Positions 1 to 7,247 of a DNA stretch of 19,940 nucleotides are shown piece by piece. The stretch is from positions 1 through 19,940 of the forward strand of contig CAYOOT010000049.1 in assembly GCA_964405665.1 (NCBI GenBank), in the 5' to 3' direction. The stretch comes from CAYOOT01 sp964405665. Lineage in GTDB: Bacteria > Bdellovibrionota_C > UBA2361 > SZUA-149 > CAZDWZ01. The notes beneath the pieces were generated by a model. The model ran no database searches. It saw nothing but the letters and a program-made list of their open reading frames with translations, and was not told where the DNA came from. Both the position numbers and the translations under genes were made by a program. Numbering within the stretch: position 1 is the stretch's first letter; each line of letters begins with the position of its first letter.

Positions 1-126
1 AGAAATTCTTTAGAAATAGCTGTTTCCAACGGAGAGCTCACTGCAGCTGAGTCCGGAGAGATGTTTAGGAAATATGTTAATGCTTTTGAGGGGTATACAT
101 ATCTCCTATCAGATGGTTGTTGGTAG
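1..126 (+). CDS. speA: Biosynthetic arginine decarboxylase, C-terminal tail (partial)
   Basis: An open frame runs in from the left edge in frame 1 and stops at the TAG at 124-126, giving 41 visible residues. The tail includes AAESGEMFRKYVNAFEGYTY followed by LL. This resembles the conserved C-terminus of biosynthetic (PLP-dependent, SpeA-type) arginine decarboxylases, which end in a short helix followed by GYTYL. That enzyme converts arginine to agmatine, the first step of one polyamine route. No catalytic residue lies in the visible part, so the assignment rests only on the tail motif and is provisional. The gene converges on the minus-strand membrane protein gene that ends at 196. Confidence 0.6.
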   Translation, partial: RNSLEIAVSNGELTAAESGEMFRKYVNAFEGYTYLLSDGCW

Positions 127-138
127 TAAAGATCAGAA

Positions 139-222
139 ATCAGAATTCAGTAATCAGAATTCCGCAATCTGATTTCCGAATTCAGAATTCCGATATCAGA
201 ACTCTGAGATCAGCATTCTGAT
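139..222. repeat. Six imperfect 14-bp tandem repeats
   Basis: Six consecutive 14-base units start at 139, 153, 167, 181, 195 and 209. They are variants of ATCAGAATTC plus four bases; the third begins ATCTGATTTC and the fourth TTCAGAATTC. The array fills the 69-base gap between the two convergent genes. Its last two units lie mostly inside the 3' end of the membrane protein gene that stops at 196-198, so they encode its last residues. The units are partly self-complementary (GAATTC), so some folding is possible, but there is no T-tract of a classic terminator. Confidence 0.75.
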
Positions 223-1380
223 ATCTTCACAGTTATATATAGCAGAAGCACGATTTAGCGAGAGTCTGGAAGGTCGGTCGAAGATAATCAATTTCAAAGC
301 TGTATTATCTGGAAGTAATTTACAAAAATATTTACCTGCGGCCAGATAATTTAAGACTTCCGGCGGCAGCGGCACCCCTACTACCGCTTCAGACCAGCTA
401 ATAATATCAATCAAGCTTTCCTCTTCCTTGGCTGAAACAATTGTGGATCTCTGAATAACCTCCGGTAATTTTAATAATTGCTCTTGAGGAAGAGAAATCT
501 GAGCTTGATAAGTATCAGAAGAATAAAGTGCCCATGATAAATAAGAAGGCCAAAGATTTATGAAATTAAAAGCTGGGGCAATACTTGATAGAAATAAAAT
601 TACAAGAAAAGGAACATTTTTTAAATTTAATTTTATTAAGTAACAAGCCTTTTCTTCTGCTTTCCAAAAAAGAAGAATAATCATTACCATCATTAAGATA
701 TTCCAAGGCCAGACTACCTCGTTCCAAGAATGACCTAAGGGGCCAATGGTATAAAGAATTATCGCATGCATTAAGCAGAGCCCGATAATAGCTATGCGGC
801 GATAGTTTTTTATAAATAATCCAATTCCCAGAAGAACTTCCAATGGGGGCAAAAGAAAGCTAAAAATAATAAATAATGCAAAGAATTGAGACTGATTTGT
901 AATAATCGGTTCAAATAACCAAGGAACCATGCTTAATGGGAAAAAAAGATTGAATTTATGAAGACCGCTCCAAATATAGATACTGGCAATGATTATTTGA
1001 AAACAACAAAGTGCTTCTTTTTGTTGATTCTCTCCCACATTCTTTTTTGTTGCAAAAACGAAAGCTGTAAACATCAAAATATATTGATAGACCCAAGGTT
1101 GAACTCTAGTAATATCCAAGATTATAGCTAGCAGAAAAAACAAAACTGCAGAGATTGCCGAAGCCCTAAGAAAAAAACCCGCAGCATGAATGATCAAAGC
1201 CAAAAGAAGCAATGGCGCTAAGAAATCCTCAAAGTTTAAGAATGCAGTGGGAAAAGTAATTAAAGGTAAAATGGGAAATTCTCTTTGTGGAAACCAGAGA
1301 GAATAAGAAATAAGCACTTCAACTATTGCCGCGAGTGCTACAAAACGCGAGGCAATAGTTAAGATTGATTTGCTGTTCAT
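196..1380 (-). CDS. HTTM/DoxX-like multi-pass membrane protein
   Basis: This 394-residue protein is strongly hydrophobic, with about eight to ten predicted membrane segments between residues 5 and 290. A soluble C-terminal part of about 100 residues follows. The segment SIYIWSGLHKFN (about 133-144), the PLEVLLGIGLF stretch (about 179-189) and GPLGHSWNEVVWPW (about 213-226) resemble HTTM, MauE and DoxX-like proteins, a superfamily that includes vitamin-K-dependent carboxylase-like membrane domains. No catalytic set can be asserted. The ATG directly follows the TAA of the upstream B12-binding gene with no gap, so translation is probably coupled. It is the last gene of a four-gene minus-strand operon. 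Its final residues are encoded by the 14-bp tandem repeat array. The function is unknown and the family placement is moderate. Confidence 0.6.
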   Translation of the reverse strand: MNSKSILTIASRFVALAAIVEVLISYSLWFPQREFPILPLITFPTAFLNFEDFLAPLLLLALIIHAAGFFLRASAISAVLFFLLAIILDITRVQPWVYQYILMFTAFVFATKKNVGENQQKEALCCFQIIIASIYIWSGLHKFNLFFPLSMVPWLFEPIITNQSQFFALFIIFSFLLPPLEVLLGIGLFIKNYRRIAIIGLCLMHAIILYTIGPLGHSWNEVVWPWNILMMVMIILLFWKAEEKACYLIKLNLKNVPFLVILFLSSIAPAFNFINLWPSYLSWALYSSDTYQAQISLPQEQLLKLPEVIQRSTIVSAKEEESLIDIISWSEAVVGVPLPPEVLNYLAAGKYFCKLLPDNTALKLIIFDRPSRLSLNRASAIYNCEDIRMLISEF

Positions 1381-1791
1381 TTAATTTACGGAGAGAGCTT
1401 TGCCTTTGAGATTTAAATTAATCCAATCCACAATCTCTTTTGTTGAGGATCCTGGAGTAAATATTTTTTTTACTCCCAACTTACTTAATTCTTCAATATC
1501 CTCTTGGGGAATAATTCCTCCACCAAAAACAAGGATGTCCTCGGCTCCCTCGGCTTTTAAGAGCTTCATGATTTTGGGAAATATTCCCATATGAGCACCT
1601 GAGAGTATGCTTACTCCTAAGGCATCAACATCTTCCTGCACGGCACTGCGCACGATCATTTCCGGAGTTTGATGCAAGCCAGTGTAAATAATTTCAAAAC
1701 CCGCATCTCTTAAAGCCCGAGCAATAACCTTTGCTCCCCTGTCGTGTCCATCCAGGCCTGGTTTAGCTATAAGAATTCTGATTTTTTTCAT
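1381..1791 (-). CDS. Stand-alone cobalamin-binding subunit, methylmalonyl-CoA mutase small-domain type
   Basis: This 136-residue protein is almost exactly one B12-binding domain. It has GLDGHDRG at 12-19, where His16 would be the lower axial cobalt ligand of the DxHxxG motif. It also has SILSGAH at 61-67 and the glycine-rich FGGGIIP around 89-95. These three motifs define the base-off/His-on cobalamin fold at the C-terminus of acyl-CoA mutases such as methylmalonyl-CoA or isobutyryl-CoA mutase. In many bacteria this domain is a separate small subunit that pairs with a larger TIM-barrel subunit carrying the substrate site. No large subunit or MeaB-type chaperone gene is in the window, so the substrate cannot be named. 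The start ATG shares one base with the stop of the upstream TPR gene (TAATG). Confidence 0.88.
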   Translation of the reverse strand: MKKIRILIAKPGLDGHDRGAKVIARALRDAGFEIIYTGLHQTPEMIVRSAVQEDVDALGVSILSGAHMGIFPKIMKLLKAEGAEDILVFGGGIIPQEDIEELSKLGVKKIFTPGSSTKEIVDWINLNLKGKALSVN

Positions 1792-2756
1792 TATTGTTTG
1801 CTGCTTCCTACCTCAATAGATAGTAATTCTTTTTGAGTTTCTGCGCTAATAAATTTTATTGTTATAATATTCGGCAGAATCTTAAATTTTTCTTTAATAT
1901 TATTGATCATTTTTTCCTTGGCAAAAGGAGGCATGTTTTCTATTGGAAAATGCTGAAGACTAATCTCTACTTGATTGAGGTTTCTCCAGGTAATTTGGGC
2001 CACTTTTGGCCCGATAATTTCATGTCCTTTAAAATATTGCTCAACCAAAGTTGCCGGAGAAAGGTTATTGCTATCGGGATCGACAGTTTTTTGATTATTA
2101 ATTGAAGCTATATATTCATTAACTCGATTCTTATCTTCAGCACTATTTGCTAAAGCCAGAGCTTGATTTGCATAATCCAGAGCAGTTTTAATATCGGTCT
2201 TTGCCTTATAAACAAGAGAAAGGGCCAAAAGATTTTTTAGGCTTTTGTCTTGGGTAATATTTTCTTTAAGAATTTTTTCAGCGAGATCCAATTTGTTACT
2301 TTCGACTAAACTAAGGGCGTAATCAGTTTTTGCCTCGATATCATCCGGCCTCTGTTTCAAATAACTTTCATAATATTTAGTGGCTTGATCGAGAATGCCC
2401 GCATCCATGCACAAGCCGGCCAGTCCCAGCAGTGCTTCAGGATAATTAGGCTTTAATTCCAAAGCTTTTTTATATTCATCCACTGCTTGCATTAGAATAT
2501 TAGGATCGGAATTGGAGAATGCTTCTTGTTGAATGTTTTTTGCCAACTCCAGATGCAGCCGATAGTCATCGGGGGTTTGTTTGCTTTTTTCGATTAAAGC
2601 TTGTGTTTCAGGGGAAAGTTGTTGTTTGCTCTCTCCTCTTTGTTCTGTTTTTAGAACCTGATGATTTTTTGCAGAATAATAGCTAATGGTGGCTGCTGAC
2701 GACCAAAGAATTAAAGTCAATACAATGATTATCGCACTTGAACTAATTTTACTCAT
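1791..2756 (-). CDS. Membrane-anchored TPR-repeat protein
   Basis: This 321-residue protein has one N-terminal hydrophobic segment (about 8-27) that acts as a signal anchor. A polar linker follows, then about four tetratricopeptide-like helix pairs between residues 64 and 205; examples are AVDEYKKALELKPNYPEALL and ATKYYESYLKQRPDDIEAK. The layout resembles CcmI-like and other periplasmic TPR scaffolds. The last 90 residues (about 230-321) form a separate segment, VEQYFKGHEIIGPKVAQITW and onward, that I do not recognise. The gene overlaps its upstream and downstream neighbours by one base each, so it is probably translationally coupled to the FAD-linked oxidase and the B12-binding protein. A scaffolding or assembly role is inference only. 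Confidence 0.8.
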   Translation of the reverse strand: MSKISSSAIIIVLTLILWSSAATISYYSAKNHQVLKTEQRGESKQQLSPETQALIEKSKQTPDDYRLHLELAKNIQQEAFSNSDPNILMQAVDEYKKALELKPNYPEALLGLAGLCMDAGILDQATKYYESYLKQRPDDIEAKTDYALSLVESNKLDLAEKILKENITQDKSLKNLLALSLVYKAKTDIKTALDYANQALALANSAEDKNRVNEYIASINNQKTVDPDSNNLSPATLVEQYFKGHEIIGPKVAQITWRNLNQVEISLQHFPIENMPPFAKEKMINNIKEKFKILPNIITIKFISAETQKELLSIEVGSSKQ

Positions 2757-4300
2757 TAAAAAATAACTCCTCTGTTAAGTAGATTCTTCGGATCAAATAA
2801 ATCTTTTATTTTTTTCATGTTTTCAATGATATTTTTATCATATTGAACGTTTAGGAAATATTTCTTCAATTTTCCAATTCCGTGTTCCGCAGCAACAGCA
2901 CCATAAAGCTCCACTACTTTTTTGGCAAATTCCAAATAAAGAACCTTAATTTCCGCTAATTCTTCTGCATTCCTGGGCAGTAAATTTACATGAAAATGAG
3001 CATTTCCTGCATGTCCAAAGATTGCATACTGAAAACCTCGCTGATCAAGCTGGGATTTATAATAATAAAAAATTTCTTTAAGAAATTGCTTGGGCACAGC
3101 CATATCGGTAGCTATTTTATGAAGTTGTGGATTATCTTTTTTCCTTTGGGCAATAATAGCATTTATTTGTTCCGGGACAGCATGTCTAAAAATTTTCAAT
3201 TCATTCAAATCTCTTTCTTCTATTCCAGCAAAAGAAAGTTCTGAGGAAACATTTAGTTGATTTAATATTTCTTCAATTTTATTATAAACAAATTCTAATT
3301 GATCGGCGCTATCTAAAATTACTTCCAAGTATACTACGGCAACTACAGCCTCATTAATTAATTTTGCCGGAGCTGATTTTTTTGCAAGAGGGCTGAGCAT
3401 TGCATAGTGAATAGAGTTTTGATCCAAATATTCCAGAGCAAGTGTTTGCAGACTATTTTCCTTGTCAATCAATTCAATAAAACTTAAAGCTGTTTCATTA
3501 GAAGGAAAGCATTGTAAATAAGATAATCTGGATGCCGGAAGACGTTCTAATTTTAATTTTATTTTTGAAAACAAACAAAGAGTTCCTTCAGAACCGATAA
3601 AAAGATCAAGCAAATCGGTATTTTCTTGATAAGAATAACCGATTGTATTTTTGGAGTCGGGTTTTTTTATGTTATTGATTTCCGGGATAGTTGTTGCCGG
3701 CAAAAGTTCTTTAAGGGATGCACTATTGATTAATCTATCTCCTCTTTCCAAATTAACTATTGACCCATTGGCCAAGACCAATTCTAATCCTAAAACCCAA
3801 TCCCTAATTGCTCCATAATGATAACTTCTTGCTCCAGAAGCGTTAGTAGCGCACATTCCTCCAAAGGAAGCAGAAGTTTCTGTGGGATCTACCGGAAAAA
3901 AAACTGGAGCATTGATCGATTTTAAGTGCTCATTTAGTTCATTAAGACTTACACCTGCTTCAACTTCGATGCTATAATTTCCATTAGTTTCTTGGAGATT
4001 AAAAATTTTTTTCATTCGCTCAAGGGAAATCAAGCAATCCCCTGCTTCCGGAACGGCTGCTGCCGCTACGCCAGTTCTAGCCCCACTTACCCTAGTGGGA
4101 ATATTGGAATTATAATTATGTTGCAATACCCAAGATAATTCTTCTAAATTTTGAGGCCGGCAAATTGTCTTAACTAAACTACCTTTTGTTTTTGATTCAT
4201 CAGACAAATAAGAAAGATATTTTTCTTCAATTTCTTGAGGACTAGAAACAATTTCTGCGCTAAATTTTTGCTCACTAAATGGCGGTCTGTGGTTGTACAT
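2756..4300 (-). CDS. FAD-linked oxidase, GlcD / D-lactate dehydrogenase family
   Basis: This 514-residue protein has the order of the vanillyl-alcohol-oxidase/PCMH flavoprotein family. An FAD-binding domain spans about residues 42-180, with the pyrophosphate loop SGARTGVAAAA at 72-82. The FAD-oxidase C-terminal domain spans about 250-512. FGHAGNAHFHV (428-438) gives the two histidines (430, 437) expected to bind the active-site metal, and AAEHGIGKLKK (470-480) is the conserved C-terminal motif. Such enzymes oxidise 2-hydroxy acids (glycolate, D-lactate, D-2-hydroxyglutarate) to 2-oxo acids and pass electrons to quinone, cytochrome or ETF. The substrate cannot be told from sequence alone. It is the first gene of the four-gene operon, 70 bases downstream of the kinase gene, and its stop overlaps the TPR start codon. 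Confidence 0.88.
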   Translation of the reverse strand: MYNHRPPFSEQKFSAEIVSSPQEIEEKYLSYLSDESKTKGSLVKTICRPQNLEELSWVLQHNYNSNIPTRVSGARTGVAAAAVPEAGDCLISLERMKKIFNLQETNGNYSIEVEAGVSLNELNEHLKSINAPVFFPVDPTETSASFGGMCATNASGARSYHYGAIRDWVLGLELVLANGSIVNLERGDRLINSASLKELLPATTIPEINNIKKPDSKNTIGYSYQENTDLLDLFIGSEGTLCLFSKIKLKLERLPASRLSYLQCFPSNETALSFIELIDKENSLQTLALEYLDQNSIHYAMLSPLAKKSAPAKLINEAVVAVVYLEVILDSADQLEFVYNKIEEILNQLNVSSELSFAGIEERDLNELKIFRHAVPEQINAIIAQRKKDNPQLHKIATDMAVPKQFLKEIFYYYKSQLDQRGFQYAIFGHAGNAHFHVNLLPRNAEELAEIKVLYLEFAKKVVELYGAVAAEHGIGKLKKYFLNVQYDKNIIENMKKIKDLFDPKNLLNRGVIF

Positions 4301-4370
4301 TTTCTTTGTAGGGTAAAGATAAAATGTATATGACAGAGTATCTTAAAGATCAATCAATTAGAATCTGATC

Positions 4371-5948
4371 TTACTTAAATATCAGTTCTCCTGATTTTCC
4401 AGACAATAAATCTTTGTATTGGGCAGTAATTACATTATTTTCTTTTATTTTAGCATTTTCAAAATTAAGTTCAATTTTCATCCCGGCATGTTCCAAAATT
4501 ACCGATCTTTTTTTGACCAAAGTACCCATGTCAATTTCTACATTTTCCCAACCGGCAAATGGTACTTGAAGAATCAGCTTGGTACTATCAATATTTGGAC
4601 CGGAAGAGAACCGTTCATCTGTTCCATCGGAATAAAGCTTTTTAAAAATACCGATATAATTGTTTGTTGCCAAATTGGAAAAAACTGAGGAGTTGTCCAC
4701 AACATTTTCTTTTATCTCAGGCAAAACATTTTCCGTCGGTAATTCCAATGCTTCGTTTGCTTCCTGTTCAATTTGCTCAGCTTCATTATTGTTTGTTTTG
4801 TTTGATTCCTTAGCTAAGGAATTTCCCAAATTAAATTCAATAAAAGAAAAAGCAATCGCCATTATTATAAAGAAGCAAATTGAACAACCGGCAAGCATTT
4901 TATAAAAAGTTTTATTTTTATTTAATTTAAAACCAAAATTATTCTTTCTTTTTTTCTTATTGCTATCTGCTATTTCGTGGTCTTTGTTATCTTCTTCCAA
5001 AAGTAGATCTAAATTTCCAAAATCAGACTTAATAGCGAATTTATCAAGATTAAATAACTCAGATTTTTGCTTGAATTTTCTAAAATTTTCAATTGCTTGA
5101 ATAAATTCCCGAGGGCTTTGATATCTTTCTGCTGGATTGATTGCCATGGCTTTTGCAATAATTTTATCAATTTCTGGAGGAATGTTTTTAATTACTGAAC
5201 TGGCAGGTTCATATATTCCATTTACTTTTAAATTAATATGTTCAGCAAATGATGTAGCTTCGAAAGGGAGTTTGTTGGTGATTAATTGATAAAATGTTAC
5301 ACCCATCGAAAAAATGTCAGATACTACCGATGATTTGCCATTATTTAAAACTTCTGGGGCAATGTAGTCTATTGTTCCTACAGAATTGCTATAATCAGCT
5401 TTTCCTACTTTAAATTCAGATTTGGGAATATCGGCGACGCTGAAATCTGCAATTTTAATGATATAATTATTGATCAATAAAAGATTATCAGGTTTAAGAT
5501 CACGATGGATAATTCCTCTTTGATGCAAATGTTCCAAACCATTTAGTGTTTGAATCATAAAATCCAACGCCAAATCGATTGTTAATCCGGAGTTTCTTTT
5601 TTCTAAAAGTTGTCTTAAATCTCCCGAATCTGCATATTCCATTACTAAAATGCAATTTTCGTTATCGGAGATAAAATCATAAAGGCGAATTACATTATGA
5701 TGCTTGGAAGCAAGCATTGATAATGATTCTCTTTTCATCCTGCTTTTTAAAACTAGGGATTTCTTTTCTGTTAAGGGAAGAATTTTTAAGGCAACAAATA
5801 TTTCTTTTTTTTCTGAAAAACCATGTTCTAATGATTTGGCTTTATAGACAACACTATTTCTGCCTCTACCGACAATAGAGATTACCTCATATTTACCAGC
5901 AATTATATTTTTCTCGCTGCTAAATTTTAAATTCTGTTCCAATGACAT
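4371..5948 (-). CDS. Transmembrane eukaryotic-type Ser/Thr protein kinase
   Basis: This 525-residue protein starts with a kinase domain (about 20-290). It has a glycine loop at 27-33 (GRGRNSV), the ATP-binding Lys55 in VALK, a likely helix-C Glu74, the catalytic loop HRDLKPDN (148-155) and APE at 197-199. The magnesium-binding motif reads DFS (168-170) instead of DFG. A lysine-rich juxtamembrane stretch (about 331-350) precedes one membrane segment (about 351-372). An acidic, low-complexity linker and an 85-residue domain (about 435-525) follow outside the membrane; the domain looks beta-rich and has no PASTA repeats. The PknB-like layout suggests an external-signal sensor, but the sensor domain is not recognised. 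A good ribosome site (AGGATAGG) precedes the ATG. The gene lies upstream of the FAD-oxidase operon on the same strand. Confidence 0.93.
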   Translation of the reverse strand: MSLEQNLKFSSEKNIIAGKYEVISIVGRGRNSVVYKAKSLEHGFSEKKEIFVALKILPLTEKKSLVLKSRMKRESLSMLASKHHNVIRLYDFISDNENCILVMEYADSGDLRQLLEKRNSGLTIDLALDFMIQTLNGLEHLHQRGIIHRDLKPDNLLLINNYIIKIADFSVADIPKSEFKVGKADYSNSVGTIDYIAPEVLNNGKSSVVSDIFSMGVTFYQLITNKLPFEATSFAEHINLKVNGIYEPASSVIKNIPPEIDKIIAKAMAINPAERYQSPREFIQAIENFRKFKQKSELFNLDKFAIKSDFGNLDLLLEEDNKDHEIADSNKKKRKNNFGFKLNKNKTFYKMLAGCSICFFIIMAIAFSFIEFNLGNSLAKESNKTNNNEAEQIEQEANEALELPTENVLPEIKENVVDNSSVFSNLATNNYIGIFKKLYSDGTDERFSSGPNIDSTKLILQVPFAGWENVEIDMGTLVKKRSVILEHAGMKIELNFENAKIKENNVITAQYKDLLSGKSGELIFK

Positions 5949-6146
5949 TAACCTATCCTATTGCCGAAATAGCAAACCTTATTACTACCATTCACTCCTA
6001 TATTCAAAGAGTATACAACAAATGCTTCAGTATTTTTTATTAAAAATCTTGAATATTTAAAGGATGTTATATATATATGCTCTGCGGCCAAGGCAAGTGC
6101 TTGCATTTTTTAGTAAAATCAAGCAGTTAAGCGACTATTATTTTTT
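5949..6146. other. Intergenic region between kinase and tRNA-Arg
   Basis: No gene is seen here. The region must carry promoters for the minus-strand kinase gene and the plus-strand tRNA. An AT-only run (TTATATATATAT) lies around 6066-6077, followed by a short palindrome GCAAGTGCTTGC near 6093-6104. I could not find a convincing -35/-10 pair for either direction. Confidence 0.5.
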
Positions 6147-6220
6147 GCGCTCATAGCTCAATTGGATAGAGCAACAGCCTTCTAAGTTGTAGGTTGCAGG
6201 TTCGATTCCTGCTGGGCGCA
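6147..6220 (+). tRNA. tRNA-Arg (anticodon TCT)
   Basis: A complete 74-base cloverleaf can be folded by hand. The acceptor arm pairs GCGCTCA with TGGGCGC (one G-U pair), the D arm GCTC with GAGC, the anticodon stem ACAGC with GTTGT, and the T arm GCAGG with CCTGC around TTCGATT. The seven-base anticodon loop CTTCTAA gives anticodon TCT, which reads AGA and AGG. The discriminator is A and the CCA end is not encoded. Confidence 0.97.
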
Positions 6221-6294
6221 TGTTATAATATTTTTCAAGACTGTAAATTAAACTTTATAATTATTTGGAAATTCCATATACGCAATTAAAAGCA

Positions 6295-6341
6295 TAAAGC
6301 GTACGGAGCGCGGACTTTAAGTCCGCGCTCCGTACGCTTTA
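6295..6341. repeat. Perfect 22-bp hairpin repeat, GCGGACT..AGTCCGC family
   Basis: Bases 6295-6316 are perfectly complementary to 6320-6341, leaving a 3-base loop TTA at 6317-6319. The stem contains the core GCGGACT/AGTCCGC followed by GCTCCG. The same core occurs twice in the inverted repeat at 18535-18640, so this is a dispersed palindromic (REP-like) unit. It lies between tRNA-Arg and thiE. There is no T-tract after the stem, so it is not a standard intrinsic terminator, though it could block transcription or protect RNA ends. The rest of 6221-6385 holds no visible gene or riboswitch. Confidence 0.85.
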
Positions 6342-6385
6342 GTGGATTGTCTCATTTAGTCAATCTAATTGGAAAACGCTAAATA

Positions 6386-7036
6386 ATGAAAAATTTCATA
6401 CCTCCTCCACTCTATCCAATAGCAAATCTGCAAAAAGACATCGATAATCTTCCCTATATTTATAAGCTCATTAATTCTGGGATTAAGATTCTACAATTAA
6501 GAGCCAAAGAACATAGTGTTGAGCAATTATCCGCTTTAACCAACAAGGTCTTGGACTTTGCCCAAAAAAATAATCCGAATTTAATTCTACTAATAAACGA
6601 CTTTGTAGAAGTTGTATTAAAAACTAATGCTCATGGCATTCACTTAGGTCAGGACGATATCAGCCCAGAAGAAGTCAGAAAAATACTTGGTCCAGATAAA
6701 ATCATTGGTTTTTCCACGCATACTATTCAGCAAATAAAAACAGCACCAATAGAATTTCTAGATTATTTGGCAATTGGACCAATCTTTGATTCTCCGACAA
6801 AATCCGGACATGCCCAGTTAGTTGGTTTAGAACAATTAGAACTGGCTGTAAAAATATCTCCCCTTCCCTTGGTGGCAATTGGGGGAATAACTTTAAATAA
6901 TGCAAAAGAGGTTTTTAAAAGAGGTGCTCAGTCTGTGGCTTTAGTCTCGGAACTGGAGAAGTCGGGGGATTTAAAAAAGACAATTTCTGATTTTGAAGAA
7001 AGTCATTGCTTTAGATATAACAAATTTAGTAATTAG
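6386..7036 (+). CDS. thiE: Thiamine phosphate synthase
   Basis: This 216-residue single-domain TIM barrel matches the usual ThiE length. The enzyme joins HMP-pyrophosphate and thiazole phosphate to make thiamine phosphate. Motifs in order are LQLRAKE (36-42), LLIND (68-72), GIHLGQDD (84-91), GFSTHT (108-113), GPIFDSPTKSG (131-141) and VAIGGI (163-168). These cover the pyrophosphate-, magnesium- and substrate-binding loops. The residue after IND, often Arg in the family, is Phe here. The non-catalytic relative TenI is less likely given the intact LRAKE and TKSG motifs. No other thi gene or THI-box riboswitch is visible nearby, and the gene stands alone after the hairpin repeat. The product serves the ThDP-dependent E1 enzyme encoded further right, but no regulatory link is seen. 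Confidence 0.88.
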   Translation: MKNFIPPPLYPIANLQKDIDNLPYIYKLINSGIKILQLRAKEHSVEQLSALTNKVLDFAQKNNPNLILLINDFVEVVLKTNAHGIHLGQDDISPEEVRKILGPDKIIGFSTHTIQQIKTAPIEFLDYLAIGPIFDSPTKSGHAQLVGLEQLELAVKISPLPLVAIGGITLNNAKEVFKRGAQSVALVSELEKSGDLKKTISDFEESHCFRYNKFSN

Positions 7037-7051
7037 CAATAAGAATAATTT

Positions 7052-7137
7052 TTGCGAGGGAGTTCTGACTGCGGCGAGCTTAGTCGAGCCGAGAGAATGA
7101 AGTAAGTCGTAGGACGAAGGCGAAGACAAAACTACCT
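7052..7137. repeat. Repeat-like intergenic sequence, possible degenerate element
   Basis: This stretch differs in composition from the AT-rich surroundings and contains short motifs typical of dispersed bacterial repeats (ACTGCGGCGAGC, AGTCGAGCCGAGAG). It starts with TTGCGAGGGAG at 7052-7062, and the same 11 bases recur at 7142-7152 near the left end of the adjoining element. It may be the remnant of another copy or a nested insertion. No reading frame is credible here. Confidence 0.45.
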
Positions 7138-7236
7138 GTCGTTGCGAGGGAGCCGAAGGCTCCCGTGGCAATCTCCGTGTGTTTACGCAGGGACTGATTC
7201 GGGTAAACACTGGGAGATCGCTTCGCTTGCAACGAC
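7138..7236. mobile_element. MITE-like palindromic element (99 bp)
   Basis: The ends are near-perfect 11-base inverted repeats: GTCGTTGCGAG at 7138-7148 and CTTGCAACGAC at 7226-7236, with one mismatch. Inside are a 7-bp hairpin (7148-7164, loop GAA) and an 8-bp inverted repeat (GTGTTTAC at 7179-7186, GTAAACAC at 7203-7210). The layout and the GTTGCGAG...CAATCTC theme resemble a non-coding element type widespread in environmental bacteria. No transposase is encoded. It lies between the convergent thiE and the DUF1329-like gene. Confidence 0.7.
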
Positions 7237-7247
7237 TGGTATTCTTT

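Noticed and set aside
6295..6341. An intrinsic terminator after tRNA-Arg.
   Set aside because: The stem is far longer than usual and is followed by AGTGGATTG, not a T-tract. Its core recurs elsewhere, so it is better called a repeat.
6221..6385. A TPP (THI-box) riboswitch upstream of thiE.
   Set aside because: I found no CTGAGA-type core or matching paired arms; the only structure is the palindromic repeat.
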